This document shows positions 7,500-16,222 of a stretch of DNA of 45,915 nt, piece after piece (within the stretch, counting starts at the first letter, position 1; every line of letters starts with the position of its first letter). Source of the stretch: a bacterium (GTDB lineage Bacteria; Patescibacteriota; Minisyncoccia; Minisyncoccales; JANBVM01); the NCBI GenBank assembly GCA_030588745.1, contig JAUUXB010000004.1:1-45915 (forward strand), written 5' to 3'. Below the pieces are notes generated by a model, which saw only the letters and a program-made list of their open reading frames with translations, was not told where the DNA came from and did not search any database. A program made the position numbers and the translations under genes.

Positions 7500-8663
7500 A
7501 TGAAAAAACTCATTTTTGCAATCTTAGTTTTATTCTTAGTGCTTGGCAGCGCTGATTTTTCTTTGGCTCAGGACAAAGTGAGTGTTGATTTTTTCTTTAG
7601 TCAAATCTGCCCTCATTGTGCCAATGAAGAAGAATTTCTAGGGGATTTAAAGGAAAAATATCCTGATATTGAGTTTAAAAATTATGGTATTTTTGAAAGA
7701 GAAAACGTAGATTTTCTTAAAGAAATGTACAAGCAACATAATGTACCTCTTGCTGAACAAGGTTTTGTTCCAATCACTTTTATCAAAGACCGTTATTTTT
7801 TGGGTTTTGCCCAGGATATAGCAGTTGATATGGAGAATTATTTGTTGGAGATAATTGAGCAGTCATCTGGGCCTGAATCTCCAAGTGAAAGCAGAAAAAT
7901 CACACTTCCGATTATAGGAGAGATTTCTCTTGAAAACATGTCTCCAATAGTCTTGGCAATTGCGCTGGGAGCTTTAGATGGTTTTAATGCCTGTGCCATG
8001 ATTGCTTTGGGTTTTTTGCTTACTGTTTTAGTTTCAACAGGAATAAGGGAAAGAGTATTTTTAATTGGCGGAACTTTTATTTTGGTTTCAGGTATAGTAT
8101 ATTTTATTTTTATCTCAGCCTGGCTAAACTTATTCTTAGTTTTAGAGCAAATCAGATACATTACTTTATTAGTAGGAATAGTTATAATGATTTTTTCAGT
8201 ATTTTTGATTAAAGATTATTTTCATGACATAGTTTGTAAATTGTGCGAAATAGACTCTAAGAAAGACAATGTATTTGTAAGGTTTGAGAAAAAAATGTTT
8301 GCGAAAATGCAAGAAATTTCACAAGCAAAAACTTCTTTGCCCTTAATGCTTTTAGGCGTGGCTGTGGTTGCAGCTGGAGTAAATCTGGTGGAATTAGTTT
8401 GCTCTTTGGGCTTTCCTTTGGCTTTTACAAAGATGTTAACCACTTATAAGCTTAGTACTGGTTCTTATTACTTTTACCTTCTTATATATATCCTGTTCTA
8501 TATGATTGATGATTTAATAATCTTTGCTTTAGCTATCTGGACATTAAGAATAACTCAGGTTTCAGAAAAATATCTCAAAGCTATAAAACTGATTTCAGGC
8601 ATCGTGCTTTTAATCTTGAGCTTAATAATCTTATTCAAGCCAGAGCTTTTAATGCTTATTTAA
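7500..8663 (+). CDS. Thioredoxin-like domain fused to a CcdA/DsbD-like membrane domain
   Basis: 387 residues. A signal peptide (about 1-23) is followed by a thioredoxin/glutaredoxin-like domain with active site C37-P-H-C40, a linker and about six membrane helices of the DsbD/CcdA type. Candidate electron-carrying cysteines in the membrane part are C165 (GFNACAMI) and C301 (ELVCSLGF); an extra CKLC pair (C246, C249) lies between helices. It probably moves reducing equivalents from the cytoplasm to extracytoplasmic thiols. It is first in an operon with a ZIP transporter (1 base apart) and a copper-type ATPase, which suggests thiol and metal handling at the envelope. Confidence 0.82.
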   Translation: MKKLIFAILVLFLVLGSADFSLAQDKVSVDFFFSQICPHCANEEEFLGDLKEKYPDIEFKNYGIFERENVDFLKEMYKQHNVPLAEQGFVPITFIKDRYFLGFAQDIAVDMENYLLEIIEQSSGPESPSESRKITLPIIGEISLENMSPIVLAIALGALDGFNACAMIALGFLLTVLVSTGIRERVFLIGGTFILVSGIVYFIFISAWLNLFLVLEQIRYITLLVGIVIMIFSVFLIKDYFHDIVCKLCEIDSKKDNVFVRFEKKMFAKMQEISQAKTSLPLMLLGVAVVAAGVNLVELVCSLGFPLAFTKMLTTYKLSTGSYYFYLLIYILFYMIDDLIIFALAIWTLRITQVSEKYLKAIKLISGIVLLILSLIILFKPELLMLI

Positions 8664-8664
8664 A

Positions 8665-9417
8665 ATGACAGTTTTTCTAAATATAATTATTGCTACTTTT
8701 TTAATAAGTTTAGTTGCTTTTGTTGGAGCCTTAACTTTATTTTTAAAAGAAAAGTTATTAGACAAAATTCTTTTGCTTTTAGTTGCTTTTTCTGCAGGCG
8801 CTTTGATTGGGGGAGCATTTTTCCATTTGATTCCAGAGGCGCTTGAGAATGTTGGATTGGAAAATAGTTTGAACGTATTCTTGTATGTCATTTGTGGTTT
8901 TTTAACCTTTTTTATTTTAGAAAACTTTATTAAATGGCATCATTGTCATAAAAGAGAGCATTCCAAAATAATGCCATTTTCATATTTGATTTTGGTTTCT
9001 GATGCTATTCATAATTTTATTGATGGATTGATTATTGCCGCCTCTTTCGTAAGCTCATTTTCTATTGGAATAATTACAACTTTAGTAGTGGCTTTTCATG
9101 AGATTCCCCAGGAGATAGGGGATTTTGGAGTTTTAATATATGGAGGAATTAAAAAAGCAAAAGCCCTGCTTTTAAACTTTTTATCAGCCATTACTGTGGT
9201 TTTGGGTGGGGTGGTTGGCTATTTTATTTCAGGGGAAATAAGCGGTTCAATTACTTTTTTGCTGAGCTTTGCTGCTGGAGGCTTTGTTTATATTGCTTCC
9301 TCAGATTTAATTCCTGAAATTAAAACCTGTACAGTCTTAAAGAAAACAAGCAGTTATTTTTTCGTGTTTTTACTTGGAATAGGCTTAATGTTGCTTCTTA
9401 GACTGCTTCCCTTGTAG
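8665..9417 (+). CDS. ZIP family divalent metal transporter
   Basis: 250 residues and about seven to eight membrane helices. ZIP signature segments are visible: FFHLIPEALE, HNFIDGLIIA in one helix and HEIPQEIGDFG in the next, which hold the paired metal-binding His/Glu residues. A His-rich loop (WHHCHKREH) lies between. It would take up Zn or a similar divalent ion into the cytoplasm. It starts 1 base after the thioredoxin-CcdA gene stops, so translation is probably coupled. Substrate cannot be read from sequence alone. Confidence 0.9.
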   Translation: MTVFLNIIIATFLISLVAFVGALTLFLKEKLLDKILLLLVAFSAGALIGGAFFHLIPEALENVGLENSLNVFLYVICGFLTFFILENFIKWHHCHKREHSKIMPFSYLILVSDAIHNFIDGLIIAASFVSSFSIGIITTLVVAFHEIPQEIGDFGVLIYGGIKKAKALLLNFLSAITVVLGGVVGYFISGEISGSITFLLSFAAGGFVYIASSDLIPEIKTCTVLKKTSSYFFVFLLGIGLMLLLRLLPL

Positions 9418-9444
9418 GGCTTTAGAGTAAAGTAAGATATAGGT

Positions 9445-9453
9445 TGTGGATAA
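9445..9453 (+). other. DnaA-box-like 9-mer in front of the copper ATPase
   Basis: TGTGGATAA, the reverse complement of TTATCCACA, lies 3 bases before the ATG. A similar site occurs at 14889. Function is uncertain; it may be chance. Confidence 0.3.
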
Positions 9454-9456
9454 TTT

Positions 9457-11457
9457 ATGAACACAAAATGTCATAAAAACCACCATGGGCATCATAAGGA
9501 TCATCATAATCATCATAAAATGATGATGCAGGATTTTAAAAAAAGATTTTTTATTTCTTTAATTTTTACTGTTCCTGTTTTAATTTTATCTCCTTTGATA
9601 CAAGAGTTTTTTAGATTCAGTTTAAGATTTTTTACTGATAAATATTTTCTTTTTGCTTTTTCAGCTTTCATATTTTTCTATGGAGGAAAACCATTTTTAA
9701 CAGGGCTTGTTAGTGAGTTAAAAAAGAAAAATCCAGGAATGATGACTTTGATTGGTTTGGCAATTAGCGTTGCATTTTTTTACAGCAGCGCAGTTGTGTT
9801 TAGTTTAAAAGGCAAATTCTTTTTCTGGGAACTTGTAACTTTAATTGATATTATGCTTTTGGGACACTGGATTGAAATGCGCTCTGTAATAGGCGCTTCA
9901 AAAGCTTTAGAATCTTTAGCAAAGCTTTTGCCTTCTTTAGCTCATTTAGTAAAAGATAATGGGCAAATAAAAGATGTTCCTATTAAAGAATTGGTGCTTG
10001 GCAGTATTGTTTTAATAAAGCCAGGAGAAAAAATTCCTGCTGATGGAGTAGTTATTAAAGGAGAAACTTCTATAAATGAGGCAATGTTAACAGGGGAATC
10101 CATGCCAGTTAAAAAAAATGTAAAGGATTTTGTTATTGGTGGTTCTATTAATGGTCAGGGTTCAATAAAAGTAAAAGTAGAGAAAATTGGTAAAGAATCA
10201 TATATTTCTCAAGTAATAGAACTTGTTAGGAAAGCACAGGCTTCAAAGTCAAAGACACAAGATTTGGCAAATAAGGTTGCTATGTGGCTTACTATTACTT
10301 CTGTTTCTATTGGTGTTTTTACATTATTTGCCTGGATTTATCTTGCTAAAAGCTTTGTGTTTTCTTTAGAAAGAATGATAACAGTAATGGTGATTACTTG
10401 TCCTCATGCATTAGGTTTAGCAATACCTTTAGTTGTTGCTGTTTCAACCTCCTTATCAGCCCAAAACGGATTTTTAATCAGAAACAGGAATGCTTTTGAA
10501 AAAGCAAGAAATATTGATACTGTTATATTTGATAAAACAGGCACCTTAACAAAAGGTGAGTTTGGGGTGACTGATATTGTTAGTGTTTCAGGTTATTCAA
10601 AAAAAGATATTCTATTTTATGCTGCTTCTTTGGAATCAAATTCAGAACATCCAATAGCTGGAGCGATTTTAACTAAAACAAAAAAAGAGAATATTAAAAT
10701 TAACCCTGTTGACAGATTTGTTTCATATCCTGGAAAGGGAATTGATGGTATTGTTAATGGAAAACAGGTCAAAGTTATGGGCGCAAATTATTTAAAGGAA
10801 AAAAATATTAAATCAGATAGTTTACCAATCAGCAATTTATTAAGACAGGGCAAAACTCTTGTTTATGTTTTTTTGGAAAATGAGTTAATAGGCGCCATTG
10901 CTTTGTCTGATTCAATAAAACCAGAATCCAAACAAGCAATAAAGAAACTAAAAAGCATGGGTATAAAAACAATAATGCTAACTGGTGATAATAAAAAAGT
11001 GGCCCAATTAGTAGCTGATGAATTAAGTATTGATGAATTTTTTGCAGAAGTTTTACCTCACCAAAAAGTAGAAGTAGTTAAAAAAATTCAGGCTCAAAGA
11101 AACAATATTGCTATGGTAGGGGATGGAGTAAATGATGGACCAGCTTTAGTTCAAGCTGATATTGGAATAGCTATTGGTGCTGGTACTGATGTAGCTATTG
11201 AATCAGCTGACATTGTGTTGGTTAAAAATAATCTCTTGGATGTGGTTTCTGTGATTGGGTTAGCAAAAGCTACCTACTCAAAAATGAAACAAAATTTGTT
11301 CTGGGCTAGTGGCTATAATATTATTGCAATCCCTTTAGCAGCTGGTGTCTTATATAATTCAGGCATTGTTTTAAGTCCAGCTATAGGAGCTGTTTTAATG
11401 TCTTTAAGCACAGTAATAGTTGCAATAAATGCCAGATTTTTAAGATTTAAAAGTTGA
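9457..11457 (+). CDS. copB: CPH-type P1B copper-exporting ATPase (CopB-like)
   Basis: 666 residues. A His-rich N-terminal tail (about residues 4-21, several HxxH) precedes about eight membrane helices. The ion-binding motif is CPH (C315-P316-H317), as in the CopB/P1B-3 group associated with Cu(II) or Cu(I), not CPC. An actuator TGES, phosphorylation DKTGT (D359), SEHP in the nucleotide domain and GDGVNDGPAL are all present. It is the last gene of the operon with the thioredoxin-CcdA fusion and ZIP genes. Export of copper, perhaps also other metals, is the likely role. The symbol is by motif similarity. Confidence 0.87.
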   Translation: MNTKCHKNHHGHHKDHHNHHKMMMQDFKKRFFISLIFTVPVLILSPLIQEFFRFSLRFFTDKYFLFAFSAFIFFYGGKPFLTGLVSELKKKNPGMMTLIGLAISVAFFYSSAVVFSLKGKFFFWELVTLIDIMLLGHWIEMRSVIGASKALESLAKLLPSLAHLVKDNGQIKDVPIKELVLGSIVLIKPGEKIPADGVVIKGETSINEAMLTGESMPVKKNVKDFVIGGSINGQGSIKVKVEKIGKESYISQVIELVRKAQASKSKTQDLANKVAMWLTITSVSIGVFTLFAWIYLAKSFVFSLERMITVMVITCPHALGLAIPLVVAVSTSLSAQNGFLIRNRNAFEKARNIDTVIFDKTGTLTKGEFGVTDIVSVSGYSKKDILFYAASLESNSEHPIAGAILTKTKKENIKINPVDRFVSYPGKGIDGIVNGKQVKVMGANYLKEKNIKSDSLPISNLLRQGKTLVYVFLENELIGAIALSDSIKPESKQAIKKLKSMGIKTIMLTGDNKKVAQLVADELSIDEFFAEVLPHQKVEVVKKIQAQRNNIAMVGDGVNDGPALVQADIGIAIGAGTDVAIESADIVLVKNNLLDVVSVIGLAKATYSKMKQNLFWASGYNIIAIPLAAGVLYNSGIVLSPAIGAVLMSLSTVIVAINARFLRFKS

Positions 11458-11514
11458 GAAAAAAGAAAGAACGGACTTACTTGTTTTCATGGTATAGTCG
11501 CCCGTAATTTCCAC

Positions 11515-11542
11515 TTGACAATAGTTTTTAAAGCAATATCAT
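11515..11542 (+). promoter_or_regulatory. Promoter of the pyrophosphatase gene
   Basis: TTGACA (11515-11520), a 16-base spacer and TATCAT (11537-11542). Confidence 0.6.
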
Positions 11543-11574
11543 TAAATTAATCTAAGATAGACTATAAGATTAAT

Positions 11575-11596
11575 TCCGTAAGAAAACGGATTTTTT
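11575..11596 (+). other. Terminator-like leader hairpin before the pyrophosphatase
   Basis: tccgt/acgga with a 6-base loop is followed by TTTTTT, ending 7 bases before the ATG at 11604. As it lies downstream of the promoter it could act as an attenuator or translation control element. Confidence 0.5.
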
Positions 11597-11603
11597 AAAT
11601 AAT

Positions 11604-13589
11604 ATGGAAAACTTAATTCCACTCATTAGTTCTCTTTCTGCCATAGTTTTCACATTTTTTTTAATTCGAAAAATAAATAAATCCTCTTCTGGTTCTGGTA
11701 GAATGATAGAGATATCTCAGGCGATTCAGGAAGGAGCTAAGACTTTTTTAAAAAGAGAATTTAAGGTAATGGTTATAGTTTTAGCTTTGATTGCTTTAGG
11801 GTTGGGATTGATGACCAAGAGTCCTTTGAAAATCTTGATTTTTTTGAGTGGAGCAGGGGTTTCTTATTTGGCAGGCTATATAGGAATGATGGTTTCTACT
11901 CAAGCCAATGTTAGGACAACTGAGGCTACCCGGATTAGTTTTTCCAAGGGTTTTAAGATTGCTTTTTCGGCTGGGATGGTAATGGGATTTTTAGTAGTTG
12001 GTTTAGGGTTATTAGGTATTACCATAATTTGGTTTTTATTTAAAGATGTTGAACTTTTAATAAGTTTTGCTTTTGGTTCTTCTCTGGCTGCTCTTTTTTT
12101 AAGAGTAGGAGGGGGGATTTTTACTAAAAGTGCTGATATAGGAGCAGATTTGGTTGGAAAGATTGAAATCGGAATTCCAGAAGATGACATTCGAAATCCA
12201 GCTGTGATTGCTGACCAGGTTGGTGATAATGTTGGAGATATTGCTGGTATGGGTTCTGACCTTTTTGAAACTTATCTCTCATCAATCATAGCTTCCATGG
12301 TTATTGGTTGGAATATCTATGGAGTAGAGGGTGTTTTCTTGCCAATGATTTTGGCTTCAGCAGGAATTTTAAGCTCAATTGTAGGAAGCTTTTTTATTAA
12401 GGTTTCCAAAGGAATAGAAGAAGCTGAATTTAATAAACAAATAGAAGAAATCCAAAAGGCTATGGGAAAAGGAATTTTGATAGCTAATGTCTTAATGGTC
12501 ATTGCTGCTTATTTAATAATCTCTAGATTTTTTGGTCAAATTAATCTTTTTTATAGTTACTTACTGGGTTTGGGGGTCGGTTTTTTGATTGGCAAGGTTA
12601 GCGAGTACTATACTGCAGAAGACAAACCACCGGTTTTAAGTATTGCCAAAAGTTCCCAGGCCGGAGCTTCAATTTTGATTATTGAAGGACTTTCGCTTGG
12701 AATTGAAAGTATCTTTTTACCGATTTTAGGAGTGGCAGTAGCTACTGTTTTGACCTATTATTTTGGGGGTCTTTATGGAATTGCTATTGCCTCAATTGGA
12801 ATTGTGGGAGTTTTGGGAATTAATCTTTCTGCTGATTGTTATGGTCCCATTGCTGATAATGCAGCTGGAATTTCTGAAATGGCTGGTTTACCAGAAGAAG
12901 TACGTCAAAAAACAGAAGCCTTAGATGCAGTGGGCAATACCACTGCTGCTACTGGAAAAGGATTTGCTATTGGTTCAGCTGGTTTAGCTGCCTTGGCTTG
13001 GTTAGCTGTTTTTTTTCAAGCTGCTCGCCTCGAGGTAGTGAACCTTTCAAATCCTAAAGTAATTGCTGGCCTTTTTATTGGAGCCATGCTTTCATTTTTG
13101 TTTTCTTCTTTATTAATGAGAGGGGTGAGTAGGGGAGGATTAAAAACAGTCAAAGAAGTAAGAAGACAATTTAAAGAAACTCCAGGTTTAAGAGAAGGAA
13201 AGGTAAAACCTGATTATGGAAGATGTATTGACCTTATTACTAAAATATCCCTAAGGGAAATGCTTCTTCCTGGAGTTTTAATCATCTTAGTTCCAATTTT
13301 AGTTGGATTTTTATTAGGACCAGAAGGTCTGGCTGGGATTTTAGCGGGGAGTTTAATTAGTGGCTTTCCGCTTGCCCTAACCATGGCCAATGCAGGAGGA
13401 GCTTGGGATAATGCCAAAAAATATATTGAAGCTGGGAATTTAGGAGGAAAAGGATCTCCAGCCCATCAGGCAGCAGTAATTGGCGATACAGTAGGAGATC
13501 CATTTAAAGATACTTCAGGTCCGGCAATAGATATTTTGATAAAATTAATTGGTAAGGTAGCCTTGATTTTTCTTCCTCTTTTTTTGTAA
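11604..13589 (+). CDS. hppA: Membrane-bound ion-translocating pyrophosphatase
   Basis: 661 residues with about 16 membrane helices. Pyrophosphate-binding motifs are present: DQVGDNVGDIAGMGSDLFET, the DCYGPIADNAAGISEM region, and a final DTVGDPFKDTSGP. The GNTTAATGKGF segment has Ala at the position called 460 and Gly at 463, the signature of the K+-dependent class. The enzyme couples PPi hydrolysis to H+ or Na+ export; the ion cannot be decided here. A fermentative cell could use it to energise its membrane. It is monocistronic, with an attenuator-like hairpin in front and a terminator behind. Confidence 0.93.
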   Translation: MENLIPLISSLSAIVFTFFLIRKINKSSSGSGRMIEISQAIQEGAKTFLKREFKVMVIVLALIALGLGLMTKSPLKILIFLSGAGVSYLAGYIGMMVSTQANVRTTEATRISFSKGFKIAFSAGMVMGFLVVGLGLLGITIIWFLFKDVELLISFAFGSSLAALFLRVGGGIFTKSADIGADLVGKIEIGIPEDDIRNPAVIADQVGDNVGDIAGMGSDLFETYLSSIIASMVIGWNIYGVEGVFLPMILASAGILSSIVGSFFIKVSKGIEEAEFNKQIEEIQKAMGKGILIANVLMVIAAYLIISRFFGQINLFYSYLLGLGVGFLIGKVSEYYTAEDKPPVLSIAKSSQAGASILIIEGLSLGIESIFLPILGVAVATVLTYYFGGLYGIAIASIGIVGVLGINLSADCYGPIADNAAGISEMAGLPEEVRQKTEALDAVGNTTAATGKGFAIGSAGLAALAWLAVFFQAARLEVVNLSNPKVIAGLFIGAMLSFLFSSLLMRGVSRGGLKTVKEVRRQFKETPGLREGKVKPDYGRCIDLITKISLREMLLPGVLIILVPILVGFLLGPEGLAGILAGSLISGFPLALTMANAGGAWDNAKKYIEAGNLGGKGSPAHQAAVIGDTVGDPFKDTSGPAIDILIKLIGKVALIFLPLFL

Positions 13590-13635
13590 TTTAACACCGG
13601 TATACTTGTGATTTTTCCTGAAACCAAAATTAAAA

Positions 13636-13658
13636 GCCCCCAAGGGCAATTTTTTTTC
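13636..13658 (+). terminator. Terminator after the pyrophosphatase gene
   Basis: Short stem gccc/gggc with loop ccaa, then AA and a run of eight Ts. Confidence 0.6.
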
Positions 13659-13728
13659 GAGAAGAGAACCTTTTTAACAGAGAAATTTTGATAGAGATCA
13701 GGTCTCTGTCAGTTTAACTTGAATATAG

Positions 13729-13741
13729 TATAATGTATAAT
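13729..13741 (+). promoter_or_regulatory. Tandem -10 boxes for the HD-NUDIX pair
   Basis: TATAAT at 13729-13734 and again at 13736-13741; CTGTCA, 17 bases upstream of the first, may be a weak -35. The ATG follows at 13753. Confidence 0.4.
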
Positions 13742-13752
13742 ATTAAAAAAGT

Positions 13753-14307
13753 ATGAATAGAGAAACAGCTCTAAATTTATTAAAACAAAATCTTAAAAAT
13801 CAAAATCTTATTAAACATAGTTTAGCAGTAGAAGCTTCTATGAGAAGTTTAGCTGAAAGATTCAATGAAGATGTTGAAAAATGGGGTATTTGCGGATTAA
13901 TTCATGATATTGATTATGAAAAAACAGGTGGAGACGAAAACCTACACTCAAAACAAGGTGCTGACATGCTAAAGCAATTAGGTTTTGATAAAGAAATCTA
14001 TAAGGCAGTTTTAACTCATAATGAGATTCATGATATTGAACCCAAAAGCTTAATAGCAAAGGCCCTGTATTGCGTTGACCCTTTAACAGGATTGATTGTG
14101 GCTGCCACTTTGGTTTTACCTTCAAAAAAGATTAATGATTTAAGCGCTGAAAGTGTTTTAAAACGTTTTAAAGAAAAAGCTTTTGCTAAAGGAGCGAATA
14201 GAAAAATTATTCAAAAATGTGAAGAATACTTAAATTTATCTTTAGAGGAATTTGTTAGGATTACCTTAATTTCAATGCAAAAAATATCAAACGGATTAGG
14301 TTTGTAA
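13753..14307 (+). CDS. HD domain phosphohydrolase
   Basis: 184 residues, a compact HD protein. H22 (LIKHSLAVE) is the first ligand, HD lies in CGLIHDIDYEK, a third His in VLTHNEIHD, and the conserved Asp in ALYCVDPLTGL. This matches the HD family of small predicted nucleotide or phosphate-ester hydrolases (HDIG-type). The NUDIX gene starts 1 base after its stop, so both may clean up nucleotides or their derivatives. The substrate is unknown. Confidence 0.85.
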   Translation: MNRETALNLLKQNLKNQNLIKHSLAVEASMRSLAERFNEDVEKWGICGLIHDIDYEKTGGDENLHSKQGADMLKQLGFDKEIYKAVLTHNEIHDIEPKSLIAKALYCVDPLTGLIVAATLVLPSKKINDLSAESVLKRFKEKAFAKGANRKIIQKCEEYLNLSLEEFVRITLISMQKISNGLGL

Positions 14308-14308
14308 T

Positions 14309-14836
14309 ATGAAAATTGAGAAAGTTAAAGAGATTTATAAAGGAGATTTTGTTTCTTTAAAAATAATTGAAGGAAAACTTAAAGGGCAAAACATTAAAAG
14401 AGAAATTGTTGTTTTTTCTAATACAGTTTCTGTTTTGCCTTTAATTGAAAAAGACAAGATAATCTTAATTAAGCAATATCGTGCTCCAGCAGAAAAAGAA
14501 TTATGGGAGATTCCAGCTGGCAAACTAGACAAGAATGAAGATCCTGAAAAAGGAGCAAAAAGAGAATTAGAAGAGGAAACAGGCTTTAAAGCTGGAAAAC
14601 TAGAGCAAATTGCAGAGTTTTATAAATCTCCTGGTTATTGTACAGAGTATATGTATGTTTTTAGAGCTACCTTTTTGGAGAAAACCAAGCAAAGACTTGA
14701 TGACGGTGAAATTATTGATCAAGTTAAAGTTTTTAGCTTAAGTGAAGCTTTAAAAATGATAGAGAATAAAGAGATAATAGACGCTGATACTATCATTGCT
14801 TTAATGTATGAGAAAGATAGGTGTAGGCAGAAATAG
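14309..14836 (+). CDS. NUDIX hydrolase, ADP-ribose pyrophosphatase-like
   Basis: 175 residues. The NUDIX box runs from GKLDKNEDPEKGA into RELEEETGF, giving the full Gx5Ex7REUxEExGU pattern that binds Mg. Upstream, IKQYRAPAEKELWEIPAG is typical of ADP-ribose pyrophosphatases (NudF-like), as is the FYKSPGYCTEYMYVF segment after the box. It probably cleaves ADP-ribose or similar nucleoside diphosphates in the cytoplasm. It is the second gene of a two-gene unit with the HD protein. Confidence 0.88.
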   Translation: MKIEKVKEIYKGDFVSLKIIEGKLKGQNIKREIVVFSNTVSVLPLIEKDKIILIKQYRAPAEKELWEIPAGKLDKNEDPEKGAKRELEEETGFKAGKLEQIAEFYKSPGYCTEYMYVFRATFLEKTKQRLDDGEIIDQVKVFSLSEALKMIENKEIIDADTIIALMYEKDRCRQK

Positions 14837-14888
14837 GGATTAAAGGGACTTGACTATAATTTTTGCTTCATTTAAGGTAAAGTAATGT

Positions 14889-14912
14889 TGTGGATAAGTT
14901 CATTCCATGAAC
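14889..14912 (+). other. DnaA-box-like 9-mer next to a short inverted repeat
   Basis: TGTGGATAA (14889-14897) is directly followed by gttcat-tcc-atgaac (14898-14912). The context resembles the site before the copper ATPase at 9445. A protein-binding role is possible but unproven. Confidence 0.3.
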
Positions 14913-14986
14913 AAATATTCTAAAGGTCGATTTTTTTGATGCTTATTTTAAGCTCAGTTTAGACCAATTTAATTTAAACTTATTTT

Positions 14987-15148
14987 ATGGCAACAGAAGC
15001 TTACTGCGTAAAATGCAAAAAAAAGCAGGACATGCAAAATGAAAAAGAGGTTGAAATGAAAGGCAAGGGAGGCACTAAGAGAAGAGCTATGAGTGGAATC
15101 TGTCCAGAATGTGGTACAAAAATGTTTAGGATTTTAGGAAAAGCCTAA
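14987..15148 (+). CDS. DUF5679 zinc-ribbon mini-protein
   Basis: 53 residues: MATEAYCVKCKKK, a short basic beta segment, then GICPECGTKMFRILGKA. The two CxxC pairs (C7/C10 and C39/C42) form a zinc ribbon as in DUF5679, which resembles topoisomerase I C-terminal zinc fingers. A nucleic-acid-binding role is plausible. No Shine-Dalgarno sequence; two hairpins, the second a terminator, follow the stop. The roughly 140 bases upstream hold a DnaA-box-like site and a small inverted repeat but no other gene. Confidence 0.88.
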   Translation: MATEAYCVKCKKKQDMQNEKEVEMKGKGGTKRRAMSGICPECGTKMFRILGKA

Positions 15149-15160
15149 ATATTGACTCTT

Positions 15161-15181
15161 AAAGACCTTTTAGAGGTCTTT
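15161..15181 (+). other. 3' hairpin after the DUF5679 gene
   Basis: aaagacc/ggtcttt stem with a 7-base loop, just upstream of the true terminator. Confidence 0.5.
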
Positions 15182-15186
15182 CAAAG

Positions 15187-15220
15187 CACCAGCTCATTTG
15201 GGCTGGTGTTTTGTTTTTAA
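15187..15220 (+). terminator. Rho-independent terminator
   Basis: caccagc/gctggtg stem (15187-15193 with 15202-15208) followed by a TTTTGTTTTT tract. Confidence 0.85.
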
Positions 15221-15337
15221 AAAAAGAGTTAGGCGCTTTCATGCCTTTTCTAATAAGTATGTTTTGGGGGTTAAATTTTTCGAGATATGAGAAAGAAAGG
15301 AGTTTAGAGTTTTTTCCTCCCATTTTTTTATTCTCGT

Positions 15338-15346
15338 TGATATACT
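15338..15346 (+). promoter_or_regulatory. Extended -10 for the ComEC-like gene
   Basis: TG-A-TATACT ends 6 bases before the ATG at 15353; the predicted transcript would begin at or next to the start codon. Confidence 0.45.
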
Positions 15347-15352
15347 TAAAGA

Positions 15353-16213
15353 ATGGATGGAAAGTGGAAAAATCTTGTTTTTGGAATTTTAATTGTCTTA
15401 TTGTTTGGTAATATTTTTTTCTGGTCAATAGCTTATGATTTAAACCGGCCTCAATTTCTTGAGGTCAATTTTTTTGATGTAGGACAAGGTGACAGTATTT
15501 TTATTGAAACTCCAAAAGGCTATCAAATTCTAATTGACGGGGGACCTAGCTCCGCTGTTTTAGAGAAATTAGGGAATGAAATGCCTTTTTGGGATAGGGC
15601 AATTGATTTGGTGATTTTGACTCACCCAGAACATGATCATATCGCGGGCTTAATTGAAGTTTTAAAAACTTATGAAGTTAAAAATATTTTGTGGACAGGA
15701 GCATTAAAAGATACGAAAGAATTTGAAGAGTGGATAAAGTTAATTGAAGAAGAAAAAGCTGATATAACAATTGCTCAAGCAGGTCAAAGAATAATTACAC
15801 CAAGCATATTTTTTGAAATAATTTATCCTTTTGAAAATTTAGAAGGACAAAGCATTAAAAATACTAATAATACCTCAATTATTGTTCATTTAGTTTTTAA
15901 TGACAACTGTTTTCTTTTTACAGGCGATGCATACAAATCAATAGAGAGAAAAATTATCGATAAAGGGTTAAATCTTAACTGTAATGTTTTAAAAGTTGGA
16001 CATCATGGAAGCAAAAGCTCTACTTCAAAAGAATTAATGGAATCAGTTATTCCGGAACTTGCTGTAATTTCACTTGGAAAAGATAATAAATACGGTCATC
16101 CACACGCTCAAGTTTTGGATATTTTAAATGATTATGGTATAAAAGTTTTAAGAACAGATGAGATTGGTGATATAAAAATCATTTCAAACGGTCAAAACAT
16201 AAAATTATACTAA
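15353..16213 (+). CDS. Membrane-anchored ComEC-like metallo-beta-lactamase-fold protein
   Basis: 286 residues. One N-terminal membrane helix (about 8-28) is followed by a beta-lactamase fold matching the C-terminal domain of ComEC: FDVGQGDSIFIETP, a DGG metal turn, the HPEHDH ligand cluster (H91-H96), LFTGD, and a VGHHGSKSSTS motif. The multi-helix ComEC channel is absent, so this is a free-standing anchored nuclease-like domain, probably extracytoplasmic. DNA degradation is inferred from ComEC. The adenylate-kinase-like gene starts 9 bases later. Confidence 0.85.
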   Translation: MDGKWKNLVFGILIVLLFGNIFFWSIAYDLNRPQFLEVNFFDVGQGDSIFIETPKGYQILIDGGPSSAVLEKLGNEMPFWDRAIDLVILTHPEHDHIAGLIEVLKTYEVKNILWTGALKDTKEFEEWIKLIEEEKADITIAQAGQRIITPSIFFEIIYPFENLEGQSIKNTNNTSIIVHLVFNDNCFLFTGDAYKSIERKIIDKGLNLNCNVLKVGHHGSKSSTSKELMESVIPELAVISLGKDNKYGHPHAQVLDILNDYGIKVLRTDEIGDIKIISNGQNIKLY

Positions 16214-16222
16214 ATACAAATT

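Noticed and set aside
15211-15411. 66-residue ORF before the ComEC-like gene
   Set aside because: It overlaps the terminator tail and the start of the real gene in another frame; no recognisable features.
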